From Candidatus Peribacteria bacterium (GTDB taxonomy: Bacteria; Patescibacteriota; Gracilibacteria; Peribacterales; Peribacteraceae), in NCBI GenBank assembly GCA_023245865.1, contig JAHFJN010000001.1:787637-851636 (forward strand): DNA of 64,000 bases. Direction: 5' to 3'. Shown here in pieces: positions 1 through 5,748 of this stretch. Position 1 is the stretch's first letter, and each line of letters opens with the position of its first letter. The notes beneath the pieces were generated by a model. The model saw nothing but the letters and a program-made list of their open reading frames with translations. It had not been told where the DNA came from and ran no database searches. Position numbers and translations under genes: made by a program.

Positions 1-224
1 ATGGAAGGGAGCAGTGCATGCAGGCCCTGACAGAGCGTCCCTGCACCGTCGCACGCCGCAGTGATGGAATTGCGTGACCCCTCATCGAGCATCACCAGCT
101 GATGCACGGGCAGCCCGACGTACGTGAGCGTGCTGTACCCGCCCCAGAGGAGAGCCACGCAAAAGAGGGAGATTTGCAGAATGAGGGTTGTGCGCTGATT
201 CACGAAAAACAGTATACTCGGCAT
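1..224 (-). CDS. N-terminus of an unknown membrane protein (partial)
   Basis: The first 74 codons of a minus-strand gene that runs off the left edge. The start ATG at 224-222 is preceded by GAGGGG at about 8 nt. The protein begins MPSILFFVNQ and has one hydrophobic segment at about residues 13-35, then a soluble part with two Cys. I do not recognise the family. Its start lies only 4 bp from the divergent sufS start, so each gene's promoter must lie inside the other's 5' end. The frame is open to the window edge. Confidence 0.6.
   Translation of the reverse strand, partial: MPSILFFVNQRTTLILQISLFCVALLWGGYSTLTYVGLPVHQLVMLDEGSRNSITAACDGAGTLCQGLHALLPS
188..218 (+). promoter_or_regulatory. Likely sufS promoter (-10 TATACT)
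   Basis: TATACT at 213-218 ends 10 nt before the sufS ATG at 229. The best -35 is TTGTGC at 188-193, with a long 19-bp spacer, so the -35 is weak. Transcription would start a few nt before the ATG, giving an almost leaderless mRNA. It overlaps the divergent gene. Confidence 0.45.
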
Positions 225-228
225 TCCG

Positions 229-1428
229 ATGCCCCTCAATGTCGCTTCCATCCGCCGGCAATTCCCCTTTCTCACGTCGCATGATGGCGCAACACCCTCC
301 GTGTACCTCGACAGTGCCGCAACAACGCAGAAGCCGAAAGCAGTCCTCGATGCGATGCAGCATTTTTATGAGCATGACTGCGGCAACGTGCACCGGGGGA
401 TGCATCGGCAGACCGAACGCGCGACGGATGCCTATGAAGCGGCACGCATTGCGGTGCAACACTTCATCAACGCAGCCCAAAGCGAAGAAATAATTTTTAC
501 CAAAAATTGCACCGAGGCATTGAACCTCGTCGCACACAGCTGGGGACGCACATTTTTGAAAAGCGGCGACACCGTGGCGCTCTCCATCCTCGAGCATCAC
601 AGTAACATCGTTCCGTGGTTGCAGCTTAAAGAAGAACGCAACATCGATATTCGATGGTTGGATCTCGACAACGTCGATCTCAGCGGCGTGAAACTCGTCT
701 CGATCACGGGCTTAAGTAACGTGCTCGGGACCGCTCCCGATCTCCCCGCGATCATCGCGGCCGCGCACAGAGCCGGAGCACTCGTCTGCATCGATGCCGC
801 GCAGATGGTCGGGCACTTCCCGATCGACGTCCAAGCGCTCGATTGTGATTTCCTCGCGTTCTCGGGCCATAAACTCTACGGACCGACCGGCATAGGCGTG
901 CTCTACTGCAAACGAAAACTCTTGGAATCGATGCCGCCGTTTCTCGGCGGCGGTATGATGATCCGCGACGTCACGCAAGAGAGCTTCACGGCTGCCAACA
1001 TCCCCGCACGTTTCGAGGCGGGTACGCCGCCGATCGCAGAAGCGGTCGGACTCTCTGCTGCGATCGATTGGCTCACAGAGTTTCCGTGGAATGATCGCAC
1101 TCAGCACGAACAAAAATTACTGGCGACCGCACTCACCGCCTTGCAATCGATTGATGGCCTCACCATTCTCGGGCCGGATAATCCGAAGGATGTGCGGGGC
1201 TGCATCAGCTTCGTCCTGGACGGCGTCCACCCGCACGACCTCACGGAGCTTTTAGGCGAGCGCGGTTTCAGTCTTCGTGCCGGGCACCACTGTGCCCAGC
1301 CGCTCCATGAACACATAGGCATCGCTGCAAGCACCCGCCTGAGTGTTGGGATCTACAATACTGAGGAAGAAATCACATCGCTTGCATCTGCGATCAAGGA
1401 GTGCATGGTTCGACTACGCTCACCATGA
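229..1428 (+). CDS. sufS: Cysteine desulfurase SufS
   Basis: PLP enzyme (399 aa) that takes sulfur from L-cysteine as a persulfide for Fe-S cluster assembly. The PLP lysine is K215 in SGHKLYG and the catalytic cysteine is C355 in RAGHHCAQP, as in group II desulfurases. The N-terminus with RRQFPFL matches the family, supporting the ATG at 229. sufU follows after 55 bp, the usual SufS-SufU partnership. The last codons (CMVRLRSP) and the TGA stop come from a dispersed repeat (family E, 1404-1432), so the natural C-terminus has been replaced or extended by repeat sequence. Confidence 0.96.
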   Translation: MPLNVASIRRQFPFLTSHDGATPSVYLDSAATTQKPKAVLDAMQHFYEHDCGNVHRGMHRQTERATDAYEAARIAVQHFINAAQSEEIIFTKNCTEALNLVAHSWGRTFLKSGDTVALSILEHHSNIVPWLQLKEERNIDIRWLDLDNVDLSGVKLVSITGLSNVLGTAPDLPAIIAAAHRAGALVCIDAAQMVGHFPIDVQALDCDFLAFSGHKLYGPTGIGVLYCKRKLLESMPPFLGGGMMIRDVTQESFTAANIPARFEAGTPPIAEAVGLSAAIDWLTEFPWNDRTQHEQKLLATALTALQSIDGLTILGPDNPKDVRGCISFVLDGVHPHDLTELLGERGFSLRAGHHCAQPLHEHIGIAASTRLSVGIYNTEEEITSLASAIKECMVRLRSP

Positions 1429-1432
1429 CATC
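1404..1432 (+). repeat. Family E repeat supplying the SufS C-terminus
   Basis: Sequence of the type CATGGTTCGACTACGCTCAC, also found at 4268-4302, 36692-36778 and 42842-42880. Here it encodes the last residues of SufS and its stop codon. Confidence 0.7.
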
Positions 1433-1483
1433 TTTTCATCCTCTTATTCTTCTTACTCCTCTGGTTCTTCTTGCTCCTCTCAC

Positions 1484-1870
1484 ATGGATCTCTACGCCGA
1501 AAACATCCTCGATCACTACCATCACCCGCACCATAAACTCCCTCTCCCCTTGGGAGAGGGTTGGGGTGAGGGGCGCGTCGTACGCGAAGAAAAAAATGTC
1601 AGCTGCGGCGATAAACTTACAGTCGCCCTCCTGATTGAAGATAACCACCTCACCAACATCGCCTGGACCGGCGAAGGCTGCGCCATAAGCCAAGCCGCGA
1701 TGTCGATGCTGAGTGACGAGCTCATCGGAAAATCCCTCACAGAGATCAATGCCCTCACGCCTAAAACCATCCTCGCCCTCCTCAACGTCCCGATCGGCAC
1801 GCGTCGCATGAAGTGCGCGCTGCTTGGACTCGAGGCAGTGAAGAATGCGATAAGTATGTGGAGCCGCTGA
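1484..1870 (+). CDS. sufU: Fe-S scaffold / sulfur-transfer protein SufU
   Basis: 128-aa IscU-like protein of SufU type that accepts sulfur from SufS. It starts MDLYAENILDHY. The zinc/sulfur ligands are visible: Cys and Asp in SCGDK, Cys in GEGCAIS, and Cys in RRMKCALLG. Upstream in-frame codons are Ser/Tyr-rich low complexity and were excluded. Between the DHY motif and SCGDK, where the family has a short loop, lies PLPLGEGWGEGR, a translated family G repeat. The stop codon lies inside the convergent tRNA-Thr (12-nt overlap), so the last residues (SMWSR) are antisense tRNA sequence. Confidence 0.93.
   Translation: MDLYAENILDHYHHPHHKLPLPLGEGWGEGRVVREEKNVSCGDKLTVALLIEDNHLTNIAWTGEGCAISQAAMSMLSDELIGKSLTEINALTPKTILALLNVPIGTRRMKCALLGLEAVKNAISMWSR
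1538..1574 (+). repeat. Family G palindromic repeat inside sufU
   Basis: CTCTCCCCTTGGGAGAGG core followed by TTGGGGTGAGGGG. It is read in frame as PLPLGEGWGEGR. Similar copies lie at 17237-17279 (intergenic) and 37438-37503 (inside sufD). Confidence 0.8.
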
Positions 1871-1933
1871 CCGGGATTGAACCGGTGACCTACACATTAC
1901 CATTGTGTTGCTCTACCACTGAGCTACAGCGGC
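1859..1933 (-). tRNA. tRNA-Thr (GGT anticodon)
   Basis: Complete cloverleaf on the minus strand: acceptor GCCGCTG/CAGCGGC, D-stem GCTC/GAGC, anticodon stem ACACA/TGTGT with loop ATGGTAA (GGT), and T-arm ACCGG-TTCAATC-CCGGT. U73 is followed by an encoded CCA. It decodes ACC/ACU. The 3' end overlaps the end of sufU by 12 nt on the other strand. Confidence 0.95.
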
Positions 1934-1985
1934 GAATCGACGCTTGTGGATCTTAAGTTTTTTTGAGCAGAAGTCCAACATGAAA

Positions 1986-2006
1986 GACGCCACCTTCGGT
2001 GGCGTC
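1986..2006 (-). terminator. Hairpin after the 45-aa membrane protein
   Basis: GACGCCACC-TTCG-GTGGCGTC stem-loop followed on the minus strand by TTTCATGTTGG. The stem is strong but the T-run is short, so termination efficiency is uncertain. Confidence 0.6.
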
Positions 2007-2030
2007 GTCCCAAGCTACAACACGATCTTA

Positions 2031-2168
2031 TCATTCGCGATCGCAAAGGACCACGATGAAGATCAACAACCAACAGATGTAGTTCACAAGTTCGGTCGAG
2101 GCAAAGAGCCCGTACACGCTCCACGTAACACCGAAAACGGCAGCGATCTGCTTGAATCGTTTCTTCAT
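2031..2168 (-). CDS. Small membrane protein, 45 aa
   Basis: Starts MKKRFKQIAAVFGV, with a basic N-terminus and two hydrophobic stretches that nearly fill the chain. A textbook ribosome site, AAGGAGAT, lies 5 nt before the ATG and is the exact complement of this organism's 16S 3' end (ATCTCCTT). A terminator-like hairpin follows at 1986-2006. No family recognised. Start, ribosome site and terminator together make it a convincing gene despite its size. Confidence 0.7.
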   Translation of the reverse strand: MKKRFKQIAAVFGVTWSVYGLFASTELVNYICWLLIFIVVLCDRE

Positions 2169-2264
2169 GACTATCTCCTTCGTGAGGGGTTGAAAGATCA
2201 GTGAAAAGCCTGGTTATATACTATAACACTATCCAACCACCGCCACAAACAGAGAGAAGCGCAA

Positions 2265-3116
2265 TCACTGCGGCAATTCCCGCACTTTCCCTTTCATCGA
2301 AAGATCAAGATAATTCTCCTTGGACACCACAGGCTTCCCGCTTTCTAATTCCAACTTCTTTCGAGCGTCTCCCGCGATCTTCCCGCCCTTGCGTGCCGCT
2401 ACACGATTCTGCTGGAAGCCCTGCGCGTCTTTCTTCTGCGTGATCTCCGTTGTCGCCGCTTCGCCAAGCATCGTGAAGATCAGTTCCAAGTCATTCATGT
2501 GATCGCGGAGATTCTCACGCTTCAGTCCCTTCTTTTTCTTGTATTCTGTGGGGGTGATGCCGAATGCCGCTTTGGAGATCTCCGCCGTCAGGATGCCGTA
2601 CTCCAGCCCTTCCCTCACGCCGCGATGCCGCCATTCATTCGTCAGCTGCTCACGGACAGCAATACCCCGCATACGTTTTTCGATCCAACTATCTGGATAA
2701 CCCTTGGTTTTATACAGAGCGCGTGTGCGCTTAGTCGCCAGCTCCGGATCTTCGATTTCCTGCACGCGTTCATAGCCAACCTTGGCCAACCACCGCTTGA
2801 AGGGTTCGGCCTTCGGGGAAGGGATCGATTGAATAATGCGGAAGATAGTCTCCGTATTCGCACAATCGGTGAAGTAATTCTTGCCATCAGACGCGGGGAG
2901 TTTCAGTTGTCCGATTTTATCGGACACCTCAGAATATCCTTCTTCCGTTAACTTTCGCTTGAGATCATTCCAGTATTTACGTGCTCGTTCGTTGTCCGTC
3001 AGTGCACCGACCACATCAATGATCGAGAACCACCACTCATTTTTATGCAGTATTTTCCGAATCTCTTTGCCGTGGAAGAGCGCAATGCGGGGCGGTGGGA
3101 GAGAAGGAGTATTCAT
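2265..3116 (-). CDS. Bro-N (BRO family) DNA-binding-like protein
   Basis: 283 aa from MNTPSLPPP; an ATG six codons upstream is the alternative. The N-terminal part (IALFHGKEIRKILHKNEWWF, then IIDVVGALTD and YWNDLKRKL) is the Bro-N fold of phage antirepressor and baculovirus BRO proteins. The rest is basic and charged, with a KKKKGLKRENLRDHMNDLEL segment resembling chromosomally encoded Bro-N proteins of CPR and Bacteroidetes. Role unknown; DNA binding or a damage response is inferred. It stands alone, with no other phage genes nearby. Confidence 0.75.
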   Translation of the reverse strand: MNTPSLPPPRIALFHGKEIRKILHKNEWWFSIIDVVGALTDNERARKYWNDLKRKLTEEGYSEVSDKIGQLKLPASDGKNYFTDCANTETIFRIIQSIPSPKAEPFKRWLAKVGYERVQEIEDPELATKRTRALYKTKGYPDSWIEKRMRGIAVREQLTNEWRHRGVREGLEYGILTAEISKAAFGITPTEYKKKKGLKRENLRDHMNDLELIFTMLGEAATTEITQKKDAQGFQQNRVAARKGGKIAGDARKKLELESGKPVVSKENYLDLSMKGKVRELPQ

Positions 3117-3156
3117 AGGTGAATGAATGTACACCCTCTGGAGACAGAGTCAAGGT

Positions 3157-3819
3157 CTACACCAACATTCCAAACACCGACAGCACCGCCCCCATAATCC
3201 CATGCACCCACACTGATAAGATTGGAATCAGGAGAATGGACTCAAAGAGGATCAGTCCGATCAGAATCCACGGACCGATCTGGAGGAAGCGGTCGTAGCG
3301 GTACTCAAGTCGCGCGGGTATGAACATCCGAAGAATGTTGGAGCCATCGAGCGGCGGAACGGGGAGCAGGTTGAAGGCCATGAGAGCAAGATTAATAAAG
3401 AGAGAACTCTGCAGGATCAGGATCAAAACTTTCATGCCGGATGTGTAGGACGGCGATCCCGTCAGCAAATCATCGAAGGTGATCGGATGGGTATGTGCGA
3501 GAGTGGTGAGTCCCACGAATGCAAAAAATGCGAGCACAAGATTACTCGCAGGCCCCGCAATCGCCGTGAGCGCGAGGTCGCGCTTGGGGTGACGAAAGTA
3601 ACGACTATCAACAGGCACCGGCTTCGCCCAGCCAAATCCCACGATCAGAAACATCAGTGCACCCATGGGGTCAATGTGCGCAATGGGATTCAGCGTGAGC
3701 CTTCCCGCGTATTTGGGCGTCGGATCCCCGAGCTTGTAGGCTGTCACCGCATGCGCCCACTCATGGACCGAGATCGCAATAAGGATGCTGATGATGAAGG
3801 GAGGATTGAGGAAGGGCAT
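3157..3819 (-). CDS. Site-2-protease-like M50 metallopeptidase
   Basis: 220-aa multi-pass membrane protease. The zinc motif HEWAH sits in the first membrane helix after IAISV, and the later NLLPVPPLDG motif carries the Asp ligand, both diagnostic of the SpoIVFB-like M50 branch. I start at MPFLNPPF because the 18 codons upstream (MSLVSCFLYLH...) are the translated arm of a dispersed repeat (3845-3939). It probably cleaves membrane-embedded substrates; the substrate is unknown. Confidence 0.88.
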   Translation of the reverse strand: MPFLNPPFIISILIAISVHEWAHAVTAYKLGDPTPKYAGRLTLNPIAHIDPMGALMFLIVGFGWAKPVPVDSRYFRHPKRDLALTAIAGPASNLVLAFFAFVGLTTLAHTHPITFDDLLTGSPSYTSGMKVLILILQSSLFINLALMAFNLLPVPPLDGSNILRMFIPARLEYRYDRFLQIGPWILIGLILFESILLIPILSVWVHGIMGAVLSVFGMLV

Positions 3820-3844
3820 GATGTAGGAGTAACGATCTGTATGA

Positions 3845-3939
3845 AGATACAAGAAACAAGATACAAGAGACAAACAAGGAGTGAGATTTAAAAGTTTATA
3901 TATTGAATTTTGTTTGCATCTTGATTTCTTGCTTCTTCG
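3845..3939. repeat. Family A inverted repeat between the M50 gene and rpmB
   Basis: Left arm of CAAG-centred units (AGATACAAGAAACAAGATAC...), an AT-rich centre, and a right arm TTTGCATCTTGATTTCTTGC. Further copies lie at 7120-7198, 15045-15105, 20543-20650 and 45341-45460. Confidence 0.75.
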
Positions 3940-3969
3940 GATTTCGTTATCCTACGTTCAATAATCATA

Positions 3970-3998
3970 TTGACCAATCCGCATTCCATGGTTATCCT
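3970..3998 (+). promoter_or_regulatory. rpmB promoter, near-leaderless
   Basis: TTGACC (3970-3975), 17-bp spacer, TATCCT (3993-3998). The start codon of L28 is at 4009, 10 nt beyond the -10 box, so the transcript begins within a few nt of the ATG. Confidence 0.65.
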
Positions 3999-4008
3999 GC
4001 CGACCTCC

Positions 4009-4218
4009 ATGCCCCGCACCTGCGTCAAAACCGGCAAACGAACGAGCTTCGGTAACACCCGCAGCCACTCGCTGCGAAGTACCCGCAGAAACTGGAAAGC
4101 GAACATCCAGAAGAAGCGCGTGTTCGATCCTGCAACCGGAGAATTCAAAACGATGAAGGTCTCGACGGCATACCTGCGAACATTGGCAAAACGATTGCAA
4201 AAAGGATTGAAGGTGTAA
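4009..4218 (+). CDS. rpmB: 50S ribosomal protein L28
   Basis: 69 aa starting MPRTCVKTGKRTSFGN, the L28 opening (CxxTGK), ending with the basic YLRTLAKRLQKGLKV. The ATG at 4009 was chosen over an in-frame ATG at 3970, both because of family length and because a good promoter lies directly before 4009. A component of the large subunit. A family E repeat follows. Confidence 0.93.
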   Translation: MPRTCVKTGKRTSFGNTRSHSLRSTRRNWKANIQKKRVFDPATGEFKTMKVSTAYLRTLAKRLQKGLKV

Positions 4219-4227
4219 ATACACGGT

Positions 4228-4302
4228 GTCATCCTGAGCACGGTCGAAGGGCGACACTTCTTTGCCATGTCATGGTTCGACTGTGCTCACCATGACACAC
4301 CA
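4228..4302. repeat. Family E repeat pair between rpmB and the GGQ protein
   Basis: Two units: GTCATCCTGAGCACGGTCGA and GTCATGGTTCGACTGTGCTC. On the minus strand the second supplies the last residues (VSW) and TGA stop of the neighbouring GGQ protein. Confidence 0.7.
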
Positions 4303-4688
4303 CCCCTTCCCTCTTTGATTTCCCCCCTCCTCTTTTTTTCTGTGAGCATCTTCTCCTTCGCCTTCTTTGATCGTCTCTGTTTCTGTTTGCGCAGTTTGAA
4401 TATTTTTTTCGCACGCGCGGATTCCTTCCCTCGCACGTGTTCCTCGATCTTCGCAATCAGTAACTTGTACGCAGAGATTCGATTCTTGCTCTGCTCGCGG
4501 TGTTTCTGCACCGTCACTTCGATGCCGGTTGCTGCGTGTCGCAGCTGCACCGCGCTGCTAGTTTTATTGATCTTCTGCCCCCCTTTGCCGCTCCCACGAA
4601 TGAAGGATTCATGGATATCTTCGGGGCGAACCCTAAGCTGCATCGCGAGCGCGAGGATCGGGGGTGGAAGAGAAACAGGGAATGGCAT
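4287..4688 (-). CDS. ArfB / C12orf65-like peptidyl-tRNA hydrolase (GGQ domain)
   Basis: 133 aa, consisting only of the class I release-factor catalytic domain: GSGKGGQKINKTSSAV carries the GGQ loop that hydrolyses peptidyl-tRNA. No codon-recognition domain is present. The C-terminus is a long Lys/Arg tail, which in ArfB enters the mRNA channel of stalled ribosomes. Rescue of stalled ribosomes is therefore the likely job. Its stop codon lies in a family E repeat. Confidence 0.85.
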   Translation of the reverse strand: MPFPVSLPPPILALAMQLRVRPEDIHESFIRGSGKGGQKINKTSSAVQLRHAATGIEVTVQKHREQSKNRISAYKLLIAKIEEHVRGKESARAKKIFKLRKQKQRRSKKAKEKMLTEKKRRGEIKEGRGGVSW

Positions 4689-4754
4689 GCCATCATCATA
4701 TCCGTTTTGTAGAGACGTGCGAATCGCACGTCTCTACGATAGTATGCGTTCGCT

Positions 4755-4844
4755 GGAGAGGTCGCATAGTGGCCTAGTGCGCACGCTTGGAAAGCGTGTA
4801 GACCTGAAAGGGTCTCGAGGGTTCGAATCCCTCCCTCTCCGCCA
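4755..4844 (+). tRNA. tRNA-Ser (GGA anticodon)
   Basis: Acceptor GGAGAGG/CCTCTCC, anticodon loop TTGGAAA (GGA), a long variable arm as expected for serine, T-arm with GGTTCGAATCC, discriminator G and an encoded CCA. It decodes UCC/UCU. Confidence 0.95.
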
Positions 4845-4880
4845 CTCTTTTCTCTTGTCTTTTCTCCGCGCAGTCATAGC

Positions 4881-5369
4881 ATGGGCATCATTCCCCCTCC
4901 CGGTATGCGAATGAACCCGTACAACAGCATCCCCCAAGAAGACAGATACGTAATGCAGGAGGCCTATCTGCAGGGTAATCGCCTTCCGGGTCAGAATCCG
5001 GAAGATGTGGTCCATAAAATCGGTTGGCGGATCTACACGGAATTCTGCCTTAACACAGATTGGTCCGAGCACGACAACTATGATGGACAAGCATATCGCA
5101 AATGGATCGACGATGAAATCCACTATGCATTTGAACGTCAACACCAGCATGGTCAACGTCCTCAGGAATATAAGGAGCGGGAGTATGCGTGCATGCGCGA
5201 ATCGGTCCTGCGAGCGGTCGTTGCCAGGGCAACAGAGCTCTTCCTCGACTGGAACGGAGGAACGACACCATGCCTATCGCCGGAGCATCCTACAGTTCCC
5301 GATCAGCGCAATTTGCGAGCAAATTTGGAGGAATATATGAGAGGCAATCGTATGGAAAAAGCTGCATGA
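4881..5369 (+). CDS. Unknown hydrophilic protein, 162 aa
   Basis: Starts MGIIPPPGMRMNPYNS. No signal peptide or membrane segment. It is rich in charged and aromatic residues, with many His/Tyr/Glu and a single Cys-rich spot absent. I do not recognise it. The reading frame is convincing: it runs from just after tRNA-Ser to a bidirectional terminator at 5373-5396, and no rival frame on either strand looks like a protein. No clear ribosome site precedes the ATG; an ATG at 4911 is an alternative. Confidence 0.6.
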   Translation: MGIIPPPGMRMNPYNSIPQEDRYVMQEAYLQGNRLPGQNPEDVVHKIGWRIYTEFCLNTDWSEHDNYDGQAYRKWIDDEIHYAFERQHQHGQRPQEYKEREYACMRESVLRAVVARATELFLDWNGGTTPCLSPEHPTVPDQRNLRANLEEYMRGNRMEKAA

Positions 5370-5372
5370 AAA

Positions 5373-5396
5373 AAGGGCGACCGCGCGGCCGCCCTT
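5373..5396. terminator. Bidirectional terminator between convergent genes
   Basis: AAGGGCG-CCGCGCGG-CGCCCTT hairpin with six A on its left, which become six T for the minus-strand gene at 5420. A family F repeat (5397-5421) abuts it. Confidence 0.75.
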
Positions 5397-5419
5397 CATT
5401 CTCCATTCTCCATTCTCAA

Positions 5420-5665
5420 TTACTTCGTCCCGCACTGGCACGGGCAGCAGCTGAGTGTTTTCTTCGTGAGCTTCAAGCTGATCACGAGCGCGATGATCGC
5501 GGCGGAACCGTTGAGCGTGCCGAAGGTCGCGCCACTGCTGAGGATATGCGCCTTGTAGACTCCGATCGCGGCGGCGATCGTCACAAGCAATCCGAGAATG
5601 CCGATGACGGCGCTCGCAACTTTGCACACGGTGCACGGTCCGTTCTTCGAAGATTTATGAAACAT
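5420..5665 (-). CDS. Small two-helix membrane protein with terminal Cys motifs
   Basis: 81 aa starting MFHKSSKNGPCTVCK and ending CCPCQCGTK. Two hydrophobic segments lie between (about 16-38 and 50-65). CxxC at the N-terminal side and CCPCQC at the C-terminus suggest a metal site or disulfides on one membrane face; that is inference. The chosen ATG at 5665 omits a Ser/Arg-rich extension overlapping the pheT start. Family unknown. Confidence 0.65.
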   Translation of the reverse strand: MFHKSSKNGPCTVCKVASAVIGILGLLVTIAAAIGVYKAHILSSGATFGTLNGSAAIIALVISLKLTKKTLSCCPCQCGTK

Positions 5666-5748
5666 GGAACTGGGGGAAAGAGATGGAGAGAAGTGTACAA
5701 AACGGCTCGCATGGAAACCATTGACACAATCCTCTACGCTATCGTCAT

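Noticed and set aside
82-600. Minus-strand 172-aa frame over sufS
   Set aside because: Out-of-frame shadow of sufS with no protein-like features.
1343-1483. Upstream extension of sufU
   Set aside because: It overlaps sufS, is Ser/Tyr low-complexity, and SufU proteins start at the DLYxxxIxDHY motif.
4734-5156. Minus-strand 140-aa frame overlapping tRNA-Ser
   Set aside because: Its C-terminal GRDSNPRDP-type residues are the antisense of the tRNA, a well-known artefact.
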